A stretch of 64,000 nucleotides of DNA from DTU072 sp050309775. Its GTDB lineage: Bacteria; Bacillota; Clostridia; Christensenellales; DTU072. This document shows, one piece after another, positions 25,706-34,408 of this stretch (positions are counted from its first letter, which is position 1; each line of letters begins with the position of its first letter). The stretch spans positions 99,366 through 163,365 of the forward strand of contig JBNRMV010000005.1 of NCBI GenBank assembly GCA_050309775.1. The letters run 5' to 3'. Under the pieces are notes generated by a model. That model ran no database searches, was not told the origin of the DNA, and saw only the letters and a list, made by a program, of their open reading frames with translations. The translations under genes and the position numbers were made by a program.

Positions 25706-26505
25706 TTTAAGATAGCCCTCATATATCCTGCGTAATTTGGTATGATAACAAACGGTTCTTCAAGGTTTTTGTTCCATCTCTTGACCCATTCCAACGAAAG
25801 AAAACCGTCATAACCGATTTCTTTCAGCGCAAACACAGCCTTTTTGACAGGCACATCGCCGTATCCAAGAAGTTTATACACTGTTGTGCCGTTTTCGGTC
25901 TTGCTGTCTTTTATGTGAACATATTTTATATAATCCCTTATGTTGCTTATGGTTTCTTCAATGCTTTCGCCGTTGAAGCGGTAAGGGTGGTTTATGTCCC
26001 AAAGTATTCCCTTGTTCTGGCTGGGGATACTCTCCATAAATTCTCTCAGCACTTTGGTGTCGGCAAACATTCCGTTGGTTTCCATAATCGGAACAACGCC
26101 TTTGGCTTCGCCGTATTGGCAAACCTCAAGATATTGTTTTTTTGCCAACGCAATGTCGCCGCCGTCCTTTTGCGGTATGCCTGTCGGCATAACTCTGACA
26201 TATGCTGCCTCCAGCTTTTCAGCAAGGTCAATGTATGCCTTTGCCTCCGCTACTGCGCTGTCTTTCTTGCTGTGGTCGGCCAGGCAGGCGCTGCTGGTAA
26301 GACAGCTTATGACAACACCTGCTTTTTGCAGCCTTTCTTTTGTGGCGGCTATGTTTTCGGGTCTGAATACCTTTACGGCGGGAGCGTACATTTCGTCAGA
26401 AATACCTCTTATTTCGATGCCGTCAAAACCAAAGTCCACAGCGGTAGAGAATATTTCGTCAAAATCCCATCTCGGGCAGGCTATTGTTGAAAATGCAAGT
26501 TTCAT
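25702..26505 (-). CDS. Sugar phosphate isomerase/epimerase-like TIM barrel protein
   Basis: 267 residues of the xylose isomerase-like/AP endonuclease 2 superfamily. Motifs: FGFDGIEIRG (strand 2), a metal-type Glu in VPIMETNG, LWDINHPYRFNGES (Asp and His ligands), YVHIKDS with a metal His and FLSLEWVKRW near the C-terminus. Members isomerise or epimerise sugars and cyclitols. AGGAG sits before the ATG. The position between acyl-CoA synthetase and glutaredoxin gives no substrate hint. Confidence 0.82.
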   Translation of the reverse strand: MKLAFSTIACPRWDFDEIFSTAVDFGFDGIEIRGISDEMYAPAVKVFRPENIAATKERLQKAGVVISCLTSSACLADHSKKDSAVAEAKAYIDLAEKLEAAYVRVMPTGIPQKDGGDIALAKKQYLEVCQYGEAKGVVPIMETNGMFADTKVLREFMESIPSQNKGILWDINHPYRFNGESIEETISNIRDYIKYVHIKDSKTENGTTVYKLLGYGDVPVKKAVFALKEIGYDGFLSLEWVKRWNKNLEEPFVIIPNYAGYMRAILK

Positions 26506-26531
26506 AATAACTTCTCCTTTTTTGCGCTTTG

Positions 26532-28190
26532 TTATGCCGTAACTATTGAGGCTGCCTCATGAAGTTTGAGTATATCTATGGCGTCCTCACGCAGTTTGTA
26601 TTTTTGAATTTTGCCGCTGGCGGTGACGGGAAAACTGTCCATAAACCGAACATAACTTGGGGTCTTGTGCCGCGCCATATGGCTCTTTACATATGCTTTT
26701 ACTTCTTCCTCGGTCATTTCTTCGCCGTCTTTCAGAATTATGCAAGCCATAACCTCCTCTCCGTACTGTTTTGAGGGTACGCCGATAACCTGTACATCTC
26801 TGATTTTTGGGTGAGTGTAAAGGAATTCTTCAATTTCTTTGGGATAAATATTTTCTCCGCCGCGAATAATCATATCCTTTATTCTGCCTACAATTTTGTA
26901 ATAGCCCTCCTCGTCCACGGTGCTGAGGTCGCCTGTATGCAACCAGCCGTCCTTGTCGATAGCTTGCGCCGTTGCTTCGGGCATCTTGTAATAGCCTTTC
27001 ATTATGTTATAGCCTCTTGCGCAAAACTCTCCCGGCTTATGCGGCGGACAAATCTCGCCTGTTTCGGGGTCAATGATTTTTGTTTCGACTCCGGGGAACG
27101 ACTTGCCCACTGTGTTGACACGGGCTTCTATGGGGTCATGGATTGTCGTCATTGTGCAGCCGGGCGACGCCTCTGTCTGCCCATAGACTATTACTATGTC
27201 TTTCATGCCCATATCGGAAATAACCTGCCGCATTACTTTTATCGGACAGGGCGAACCAGCCATAATACCCGTACGCAGATTCAGTTTGTAATTTTTGAAT
27301 TCTGGGTGGTCAAGCAGCGCAATAAACATTGTCGGCACGCCGTGAAGCGCCGTACAATGTTCTTCTTCGCAAGCCTTCAGCACCTTGAGCGGCTGAAAAT
27401 ACTCTACCGGCACCATGCTTGTGGCATGAGTTAAGCAAGCCATAACCGCCAGCACCAGTCCGAAACAATGGAACAGCGGCACGGTTATGCACAGCCTGTC
27501 CTTATTGGTGAAATTCATGCCGTCGCCTATGGTTTTTCCGTTGTTGACTATATTGTTGTGCGTCAGCATAACGCCTTTTGGAAAACCTGTCGTACCCGAA
27601 GTATATTGCATATTTATGACATCTTCGGGGTGCAAGCTATCTATGACTTCTTGCAGTTGCTCATCGCTGATATCTTTGCCCAACTCTTTCAAATCCTCAA
27701 ACCTGCGCATACCCTGCGGAAGATTTTTCCCGACATGTATAACATGTTCCAGATAAGGGAATTTTTCTGATTTCAAGGCGCCATTGACGGCAGAACTCAT
27801 TTCGGGGCAAACCTCGTTCATAATACTTATGTAATCGGCGTCTTTGAAACCGTCAGTAAGTACAAGCGCTTTTGTATCCGATTGCCGCAGCAGGTATTCC
27901 AACTCAAATGCCTTGTAGCTGGTGTTTACCGTCACAAGTATTGCGCCGATTTTTGCGGTAGAAAAGAAAGTCAGCAACCATTCGGGAACATTGGTTGCCC
28001 AAATCGCCACATGGTCGCCTTTTTTGATGCCCAGCTTCAGCCAGCCTTTGGCTATTGCCGTCACCTCTTCTTCCAGTTCCGCCCAAGTTCTTGTATAGTC
28101 ACGGTCATTGTATTTTATGGCAACTTCTTCAGCGTGGTTCTTCGCAAGATTGGTTATAGTTTGTCCTACTGTTTGGTTAAGTACTTCCAT
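26532..28190 (-). CDS. Fatty acyl-CoA synthetase (AMP-binding)
   Basis: 552 residues, full length for acyl-CoA synthetases of the ACSF2/FadD type. It activates a carboxylic acid to acyl-AMP, then to the CoA thioester. The ATP loop YTSGTTGFPKGVML, the VYGQTEASPG motif, the hinge TGDLSTVDEEGYYKIVGRIKDMIIRGGENIYPKEIE and the catalytic lysine in TASGKIQKYKLRE are all intact. GAGGAG precedes the ATG; 15 bases separate it from the pseudouridine synthase gene. Confidence 0.92.
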   Translation of the reverse strand: MEVLNQTVGQTITNLAKNHAEEVAIKYNDRDYTRTWAELEEEVTAIAKGWLKLGIKKGDHVAIWATNVPEWLLTFFSTAKIGAILVTVNTSYKAFELEYLLRQSDTKALVLTDGFKDADYISIMNEVCPEMSSAVNGALKSEKFPYLEHVIHVGKNLPQGMRRFEDLKELGKDISDEQLQEVIDSLHPEDVINMQYTSGTTGFPKGVMLTHNNIVNNGKTIGDGMNFTNKDRLCITVPLFHCFGLVLAVMACLTHATSMVPVEYFQPLKVLKACEEEHCTALHGVPTMFIALLDHPEFKNYKLNLRTGIMAGSPCPIKVMRQVISDMGMKDIVIVYGQTEASPGCTMTTIHDPIEARVNTVGKSFPGVETKIIDPETGEICPPHKPGEFCARGYNIMKGYYKMPEATAQAIDKDGWLHTGDLSTVDEEGYYKIVGRIKDMIIRGGENIYPKEIEEFLYTHPKIRDVQVIGVPSKQYGEEVMACIILKDGEEMTEEEVKAYVKSHMARHKTPSYVRFMDSFPVTASGKIQKYKLREDAIDILKLHEAASIVTA

Positions 28191-28205
28191 ACGCTCCTCT
28201 TTTCG

Positions 28206-28931
28206 TCAGTATTTTATGTTGATTGCAAGAAATCTGTTTACATCAAAATATTTCCACGGTATGTCGTCTACCGGAGGATACACTCTGTAAACAAGTTTTT
28301 CCCTGGTAATGGGGTGAAAAAATTTCAACTCGGTCGCCCACAGCGCAATATTTACGCCGGGCATTGTGCGGCCCTCGGCATATTTTTGGTCGCCGAACAG
28401 CGGCGTGCCGATAGCCGACATCTGCACTCTAATTTGGTGGCTTCTGCCTGTTATTAAACGAATGTCTACCAAACTCATTTTGTCGTTGGTCAGCAGCACT
28501 TTGTAGTCAAGTACGGCTTTCTTTGCGCCTTCGGTAGCCATAGGCACGGTATAAACCATGTTTTTTGCGGTATCCTTAAACAAATAATGCACAAGTTCGC
28601 CCTGTTTTTCTTTTGGAGTGCCGTGTACTATGGTGAAATACCTCTTTTCTATTTCGTTGTTGCGCAATTCTTCAGACAATCTTCTTGCGGCTTTTGAGGT
28701 CTTTGCGAACACCATGACGCCGCCCGTCGGACGGTCCAAACGATGAACCAGCCCAAGAAATGCGTCGCCTTTTTTGTCGTATTTTTTTATTAAATACTCT
28801 TTCAGCAAGCTCACCATATCCTTGTCGCCCGTCTCGTCGGGGCAAGCCGGCACATTCTGCGGCTTGACCACAACAAGAATGTGGTTGTCCTCAAAAATGA
28901 TATTTATGTCGTCTATATCAAAATTTTTCAT
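28206..28931 (-). CDS. RluA-family rRNA/tRNA pseudouridine synthase
   Basis: 241 residues. The catalytic motif is LGLVHRLDRPTGGVMVFAKT with the nucleophilic Asp in HRLD; the RluA family usually has 'TSG' where this has TGG. RLITGRSHQIRVQMSAIG near residue 160 is the second conserved block. There is no S4 domain, as in short RluA-like members. It isomerises uridine in structured RNA. It is the first gene of the unit to 25237 and has a consensus promoter. Confidence 0.9.
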   Translation of the reverse strand: MKNFDIDDINIIFEDNHILVVVKPQNVPACPDETGDKDMVSLLKEYLIKKYDKKGDAFLGLVHRLDRPTGGVMVFAKTSKAARRLSEELRNNEIEKRYFTIVHGTPKEKQGELVHYLFKDTAKNMVYTVPMATEGAKKAVLDYKVLLTNDKMSLVDIRLITGRSHQIRVQMSAIGTPLFGDQKYAEGRTMPGVNIALWATELKFFHPITREKLVYRVYPPVDDIPWKYFDVNRFLAINIKY

Positions 28932-28958
28932 ACTATTCCTTATGATTATTTACTAAAT

Positions 28959-28987
28959 ATTATAATAAATATACGCGCCTTTGTCAA
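28959..28987 (-). promoter_or_regulatory. Promoter of the pseudouridine synthase operon
   Basis: Perfect consensus on the minus strand: TTGACA (28982-28987), 17 bases, TATAAT (28959-28964). The leader is about 20 bases and carries AAGGAA. This is the best sigma-A type match in the window. Confidence 0.85.
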
Positions 28988-29144
28988 TTCGAAAAATACT
29001 TACCAATAATAAATAAAGCGTTGTTTTTTTACCGCAACTCATTATCGGGCAAGACTTGCGGCATAAACGGTTATTATTTGTTTGATTTGAGATTGCATAA
29101 ATTCATTTATAACAAACAAACTAGCACTAAAGAGAGGTAATTTT

Positions 29145-29750
29145 ATGGTTGGTTCAATAATTTTAGTAGTACTTGGTATAATGGTACTCATAGGGCTGGG
29201 TACGCAGGCGCTTAAGGATTTCAACATTCCCAGCATAGCTGCCGTCATTCTGCTGGCGCTTATTGTAGGCTTAAATTTTATTCCGGCAATTCGGACAAGG
29301 TTTTTAATATTCAGTATCGGTTCGCTGTTGCTGTATGCGCTGTGCGCATTTTGGTTCTTTGTCAGAGGAAAATGGTCAAACAGACTGCTGACGCTGCTTA
29401 TCACGCTTATTCTTGCCGGACTTGTTTATGGCAGCACAAGACTTTCACTGCTTTTCGGAAATGAGTATTGGGGCAGAGTAAATGTCTTTTATGCCCTTAT
29501 CGTAGGTTTTCTTGCTATGATATTTACAAGAAATGCAAAATACGCCTTTATGTCAGGCGTGCTGTCCATTCTTATTGCATCGTTGCTTACCCAAATCGGA
29601 GGCATAATGAATATAAACGAACCTTATTCGTGGTCTATCGTTGCCGGCGCAACATCGGTTGTCACGCTCGGCGTGGCTACAAGGCTTATGCCGTCAAGAC
29701 CCAACAGAATGAGCTATTATTTTGAATCCGGAAGAATGCTGGACGAATAG
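29145..29750 (+). CDS. Polytopic membrane protein of unknown function
   Basis: 201 residues with six or seven hydrophobic segments spread over the whole length (for example 4-24, 30-48, 54-75, 80-97, 104-122, 126-148, 158-176) and a polar C-terminus RPNRMSYYFESGRMLDE. GAGAGG precedes the ATG. It is a lone plus-strand gene between two minus-strand groups. I do not recognise a family; there are no catalytic or transporter motifs visible. Confidence 0.72.
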   Translation: MVGSIILVVLGIMVLIGLGTQALKDFNIPSIAAVILLALIVGLNFIPAIRTRFLIFSIGSLLLYALCAFWFFVRGKWSNRLLTLLITLILAGLVYGSTRLSLLFGNEYWGRVNVFYALIVGFLAMIFTRNAKYAFMSGVLSILIASLLTQIGGIMNINEPYSWSIVAGATSVVTLGVATRLMPSRPNRMSYYFESGRMLDE

Positions 29751-29794
29751 AACTTCCGACCACACGCAAAGACTTGCTGCGCTTAACTTTGGTC

Positions 29795-29838
29795 AAACCT
29801 CCTTTGGTATTTATTTACTATAGGAGGTTTTATATTAT
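29795..29838 (+). terminator. Possible terminator after the membrane protein gene
   Basis: AAACCTCC (29795-29802) can pair with GGAGGTTT (29823-29830), followed by TTATATTATATT. The loop is 20 bases and the T run is broken, so this is a weak candidate. The remainder of 29751-29874 shows nothing else. Confidence 0.4.
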
Positions 29839-29874
29839 ATTGCCTTCAAATATCGTCAAAATACGCTCATACAA

Positions 29875-30396
29875 TCATTTCTGCGCTATTGACAATCTGT
29901 TTCTCAGTTTTACGCCTACCAAATATGCGCAAATTGACTTCAAGACCTCCGCCGGTATAAACACCACCATAAAGCCTATCAGCGTTTTGCCTATGCTTTC
30001 GAACGGAATACGGAACAGCAATATATAATAAAAAGCGCCGAACGCCAACAATAGCACTGCGGGAACGGCTATGCCAAGCACTTTGAATTTTTTGTGAAAA
30101 AGCGACACCGACAGCGTCAATATCGGTAAAAACAACAGGTACCCAAATGTCGGATTGAAAACATAACCCAAACCGCCGCCTTGCGTAAATATCGGCAACC
30201 CCAGCAGTCCCAAAGCCAAATACAGCGCTTGTGACGCCACGCCTGCCCATCTATTTAGCAATATGCCGGCAAGCATTGCCGCCAGCGTCTGCAAGGTGAA
30301 AGGAACGGGATAAAATGGCACTTTGACAAAAGACAGCCCTACCGTAATTGCTGTCATTAAGGCTATGTAAACCAAAGTTTTGGTTCTGTCTTTCAT
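29875..30396 (-). CDS. bioY: BioY biotin transporter substrate-binding (S) subunit
   Basis: 173 residues, six membrane segments. BioY binds biotin in ECF-type transporters. Signatures: VKVPFYPVPFTLQTLAAMLAGILL near the N-terminus, then GLPIFTQGGGLGYVFNPTFGYLL. The T and ATPase components are not nearby, as is usual for group II ECF transporters that share an energising module. The ATG overlaps the glycosyltransferase stop by 4 bases. It fits the need for biotin in the decarboxylase system at 23633. Confidence 0.92.
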   Translation of the reverse strand: MKDRTKTLVYIALMTAITVGLSFVKVPFYPVPFTLQTLAAMLAGILLNRWAGVASQALYLALGLLGLPIFTQGGGLGYVFNPTFGYLLFLPILTLSVSLFHKKFKVLGIAVPAVLLLAFGAFYYILLFRIPFESIGKTLIGFMVVFIPAEVLKSICAYLVGVKLRNRLSIAQK

Positions 30397-31502
30397 TTGT
30401 ATTCGGGAAAAAGCTCTATTAGCTTCTTGGCAATTTTTTCGACCGGCTCACCCTCGACGGCATTGTCAATTATGCGGCGAATGCCCTCAAAACTGTCCTC
30501 ATCGTCCAGATATTGCTGAATTCTTTTCAGCAAGGCATCTTCATTTTCTGTCTTTATGACCAAATCCAGTCCGAGATAATCATGCGTGCGTTTCTCCATT
30601 TCGCCGCTGGGGAAAATCGAAAATACCAGTTTCTTTTTATACAATGCCTCAGCAAGCACCGTAGCCGTCGGACGGGCGACAACAATATCGGCGCAGGAAT
30701 AGCCGGCATTCATGTCTATGCCCTCATTCAGTCCAAGGAAATCTGTTTTTTCGCGTACATATGCCAACAGCCTGCGGCTGTATCCGCATGCAACCAAAAC
30801 ATTTATGTCCAACTTGGCGTTTTGGAGCGCTGCAACCACTCTTTTTAGTTTGTCGTCACCGTATTGCGACGCCACAAGCATAATGGTCGGTCTGTCCGGA
30901 AAATCAAAGACTTTGAGCGCTTCTTCACGGGTAATGGTCTTCTGAAAATGCTTGCGTACGGGAACGTTGTTGATTTGAATTTTGTCCTCTGACACATTGT
31001 TTGCCACAAGTTCTTCTCTTATGTCGTGGTTGTCGACAAAATAATAATCGACAGCCGGATTTACCAACTGTTTGTCCAGACAAAATTCGTCTATAACCAC
31101 GACTACTTTGGTTTTCACACGCAATTTGTCACGCACGGCAAGCGACGGCGCCAGCACCTTGGGGGTCATGGCTATAACTATGTCGGGATTGTACCGCAAA
31201 AATACATTCTGCACCCGTCTGTGTATCGGAGATTTGACATTGAAAGAAACTTTTGTTGAGGCAGGTTTGTCCATACGGGAGGCTTTCAGCATTTCTTTCA
31301 TTTTGTCATAAAAAATCCTCACGCGGCTTTCTTCTTTGACAAAATAATTGAAAAGCGAAGTTTTTATGTAGCTCTCCAGTTCGCTTTCGGCAATAATGAT
31401 AGTAAGCACCTCACGGTTGCTGCGGAAATATTCTTTTATGGCAGCGCTGGTATTGCGGCTGCTGTTGTCGGTGAGGATTACGATAGTCTTTTTATCCCTC
31501 AT
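30393..31502 (-). CDS. MGDG synthase/UgtP-like glycosyltransferase
   Basis: 369 residues from the ATG at 31502, chosen because AAGGAG lies 6 bases upstream; the frame extends further but into the U32 gene. N-terminal Rossmann-like half, then a GT-B C-terminal half with IMLVASQYGDDKLKRVVAAL, NVLVACGYSRRLL, GYSCADIVVARPTATVLAEAL (donor-sugar loop; GG is replaced by AR) and MEKRTHDYLGLDLV. This resembles diacylglycerol glycosyltransferases and MurG relatives that work at the inner face of the membrane. Acceptor and donor not determinable. Overlaps the U32 gene by 11 bases. Confidence 0.75.
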   Translation of the reverse strand: MRDKKTIVILTDNSSRNTSAAIKEYFRSNREVLTIIIAESELESYIKTSLFNYFVKEESRVRIFYDKMKEMLKASRMDKPASTKVSFNVKSPIHRRVQNVFLRYNPDIVIAMTPKVLAPSLAVRDKLRVKTKVVVVIDEFCLDKQLVNPAVDYYFVDNHDIREELVANNVSEDKIQINNVPVRKHFQKTITREEALKVFDFPDRPTIMLVASQYGDDKLKRVVAALQNAKLDINVLVACGYSRRLLAYVREKTDFLGLNEGIDMNAGYSCADIVVARPTATVLAEALYKKKLVFSIFPSGEMEKRTHDYLGLDLVIKTENEDALLKRIQQYLDDEDSFEGIRRIIDNAVEGEPVEKIAKKLIELFPEYK

Positions 31503-32718
31503 AATGTCTCCTTTTGCGCAAAATATCGTGTTTGAGCAGCGGTAATGCGCTCTTAATCCATAGTTTTTGCTGCACAAGCTTGCAGTCCGTCACCTTGTTG
31601 CCCTCAGCGTCATATATCTCATCGGCCTGAAAACTCCGATTATGATATTCTGACGGCGACAGTATCTCAAGCGTATCATTAGCAAAAAATCTGTTGCGCT
31701 GTTCTGCAATTATGGCGCCTCTTTTTTCGTCATAGCCCAGTACTTCTGCGACAAACTCATATTGGCTGTCCGGTTTAGAAGTATTATAGCATATGCCGGC
31801 TTCTTTGTTAAGATAAAATCCATCGGTATATTCCCGATGGCTGACCTTATTCAATTCCTCCATAAGGCTGTCATCGTAAGCCGCGCCCGCAAATATACCG
31901 TCTATTCGTTTTCGGTAGGCATTTGTCACCGTTCCAACATAAAACTCCGACTTCATTCTGCCCTCAATCTTCAGCGAAATTATGCCTGCCTCAATGACTT
32001 TGTCCAAAAAAGGCATAGCGCACAAGTCCATGGAGTTGAGGATATAACTGCCTCTGCTGTCTTCCTCAAGCGAAAGCAGTTTGTTGGGACGGGATTTCTC
32101 AGTTATGGTGTATTCCCAACGGCAAGACTGCACACATTCGCCCCGATTGCTGTCACGGTCTGTCAAATAAGAGGACAAAAGGCATCTTCCGCTGTAAGAG
32201 ATGCACATGGCGCCATGTATAAATGCCTCCAATTCAACTTCTCCGTTTGCCATGTCGCAGATTTCTTTTATGTCGTCCAGCGGCAACTCCCTTGCTAGCA
32301 CAACTCTTTTTACTCCGATATCTTTCCAGAATGATACGGCATACTTGTTGGTGGTGTTTGCTTGCGTTGACAAGTGAATATCAAGCGTAGGCGCCGCGCG
32401 TAAAACCAGATTTACAATCCCCGGGTCGCTTACTATTATGCCGTCAACCTTGGCTGAGGCTAAGAACTGCAAGTATTCATTCAGATTCCCAAAGTCTGCA
32501 TTTCGGGCAAATATATTGACGGTTACATACACTTTCCGCCCAAGCGCATGACAAAGCTGCGTAGCGTGGAGAATGTCCTCATAAGACAAATTGCCGGCGT
32601 ATGCGCGCAGTCCGAATTCCTTGCCTGCAAGGTATACGGCATCTGCGCCAAAGTGCAGCGCCGTACGCAATTTGTTTATGTTGCCCACAGGGGCTAATAG
32701 TTCTACCTTTTTTTCCAT
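31492..32718 (-). CDS. Peptidase U32-family protein (tRNA/rRNA hydroxylation type)
   Basis: 408 residues. LLAPVGNINKLRTALHFGADAVYLAGKEFGLRAYAGN at the N-terminus and the cysteine-rich HGAMCISYSGRCLLSSYL...NRGECVQSCRWEY block are the U32 hallmarks, the latter the signature often quoted as a protease motif. Characterised relatives (TrhP/YegQ, RlhA) hydroxylate RNA using prephenate rather than cleaving proteins, and that role is more likely here. Starts 5 bases after the RNase J stop. Confidence 0.88.
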   Translation of the reverse strand: MEKKVELLAPVGNINKLRTALHFGADAVYLAGKEFGLRAYAGNLSYEDILHATQLCHALGRKVYVTVNIFARNADFGNLNEYLQFLASAKVDGIIVSDPGIVNLVLRAAPTLDIHLSTQANTTNKYAVSFWKDIGVKRVVLARELPLDDIKEICDMANGEVELEAFIHGAMCISYSGRCLLSSYLTDRDSNRGECVQSCRWEYTITEKSRPNKLLSLEEDSRGSYILNSMDLCAMPFLDKVIEAGIISLKIEGRMKSEFYVGTVTNAYRKRIDGIFAGAAYDDSLMEELNKVSHREYTDGFYLNKEAGICYNTSKPDSQYEFVAEVLGYDEKRGAIIAEQRNRFFANDTLEILSPSEYHNRSFQADEIYDAEGNKVTDCKLVQQKLWIKSALPLLKHDILRKRRHYEG

Positions 32719-32723
32719 GTCGG

Positions 32724-34367
32724 TCAGTTCTCTAGTATTATGGGAATTACCATAGGTTTTTTCTTAAGTTCTTTTACTATGCTCTTAGCTATCAGCTTGC
32801 GCAACAAGTGTTTTATGCCTTGGATATCGTCATCAGTTTTGTCCTTGTTCAACTCTTTTATGATGGCTTCGCGTAATTCCTCCGACATCTTGTCGGGAAT
32901 GCTCACCCCTCGGGAGATAATTATCGGGGGATTGATTTCCAGCGAATTCTTAGACACTATGGCTATTACAAACCCGTCGCCTGCAAGGTGTCTGCGGTCT
33001 CTCAACAACATTTCAGAATCGTCCGACACCACGCTGCCGTCAACAAGAATGCTGCCTGCTGGTATGTTGTCCGTTCGGACAATTCCTTTTTTGTCAACTT
33101 CAACGGCATAGCCCGTTTCGGGAATAATACAATTGGCTTCGGGAATTCCCATTTCTTTGGCAATAGAGATATTTTGTTTCAAATGTCTGTATTCTCCGTG
33201 TATAGGAATGAAAAAGGACGGCTTTATCAAAGTGAACATCATCTTCAGTTCCTCTTTGCATGCGTGACCGGAGACATGTATTTCGCTGAGCGACTGATAA
33301 ATGACATCTGCGCCCATGCGGTAAAGGTTGTTTATGACATTATAAATCAGCTTTTCGTTGCCTGGAATAGCCGATGCCGACAATATAACAGTGTCTTTTT
33401 CGTTAATTACCACCCTTTTGAAGTCATTTTGGCTCATTCTGGTAAGCGCACTTGAAGGCTCGCCCTGTGTGCCTGTGGAGATTATGCACAACTTGTCATA
33501 TGGAATTTTCCCTATTTTGTCAATGTCAACAATGGACTCACGGGGATATTTCAACTCTCCTATGGTATATGCCATCTCAGCAATGTTTATCATACTCCTG
33601 CCCGAAAAGGCTATTTTTCTGTTGTATTTTATGGCGCAGTTTATGATTTGTTGCACCCGATGAACATTTGACGCAAAGGTGGCGACAATTATTCTCTTGT
33701 CTATGTTTTGCGCAAACAAGTTGTCCATATTCTTATAAACGCAGCGTTCGCTCATACTGTATCCGTTCCTCTCGGCATTGGTGGAATCCATCATGAGCAA
33801 CATGACGCCGTTTTGGCCTATTTCTGCAATGCGCGTCAAATCTATCGGCTTGTTGTCAATCGGGGTGTGGTCAATTTTGAAGTCACCCGTATAAAAGACT
33901 ACGCCTTTGGGGGTGGTTATGCTCAGCGCAAAAGCGCCTGTCGTAGAGTGGTTTACTCTGACGAACTCCACTTGAAAACAGCCTGCGTTTATGATATCGC
34001 CCTCGTTGACGGCGTTTAGTTTTTTGTTCTTTACTTTTGCTTCGCCAAGTTTGTGCGTCACCATAGCCAGCGCAAGTTTTGAGCCGTAAACCGGCACATC
34101 AAGGTCGCGCAGCACAAAAGGCAGCGCCCCTATATGGTCCTCGTGTCCGTGCGTGACAACGATTGCGGCCACCTTGCTTTCGTTTTGAATGAGATAGTTA
34201 TAATCGGGAATGACGAAATCTATTCCCGGCATCTGGTCGCTGGGAAAACTCATTCCCGCATCTACTACCAGTATGTGGTTTCCGTATTCAAAAAGCGTCA
34301 TGTTCTTTCCGATTTCTCCTACTCCGCCTAAAAACATGACCTTTAGTTTGTTTTGTTTTTTTGCCAA
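32724..34367 (-). CDS. rnj: Ribonuclease J
   Basis: 547 residues, full length. TTG start with AGGAG 7 bases upstream. Metallo-beta-lactamase motif HGHEDHIG (about 74-81), GGVGEIGKN near the start, MMDSTNAERNGYS, the beta-CASP segment ISTGTQGEPSSALTRM and the later SGHACKEELK and IPIHGEYRHLK motifs. RNase J is the 5'-3' exo- and endoribonuclease of Firmicutes mRNA decay and rRNA maturation. It lies between glmS and the U32 gene. Confidence 0.95.
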   Translation of the reverse strand: MAKKQNKLKVMFLGGVGEIGKNMTLFEYGNHILVVDAGMSFPSDQMPGIDFVIPDYNYLIQNESKVAAIVVTHGHEDHIGALPFVLRDLDVPVYGSKLALAMVTHKLGEAKVKNKKLNAVNEGDIINAGCFQVEFVRVNHSTTGAFALSITTPKGVVFYTGDFKIDHTPIDNKPIDLTRIAEIGQNGVMLLMMDSTNAERNGYSMSERCVYKNMDNLFAQNIDKRIIVATFASNVHRVQQIINCAIKYNRKIAFSGRSMINIAEMAYTIGELKYPRESIVDIDKIGKIPYDKLCIISTGTQGEPSSALTRMSQNDFKRVVINEKDTVILSASAIPGNEKLIYNVINNLYRMGADVIYQSLSEIHVSGHACKEELKMMFTLIKPSFFIPIHGEYRHLKQNISIAKEMGIPEANCIIPETGYAVEVDKKGIVRTDNIPAGSILVDGSVVSDDSEMLLRDRRHLAGDGFVIAIVSKNSLEINPPIIISRGVSIPDKMSEELREAIIKELNKDKTDDDIQGIKHLLRKLIAKSIVKELKKKPMVIPIILEN

Positions 34368-34408
34368 ATTGTTTCTCCTTTTTTATCTAAATAATATTCG
34401 CTTTTTTG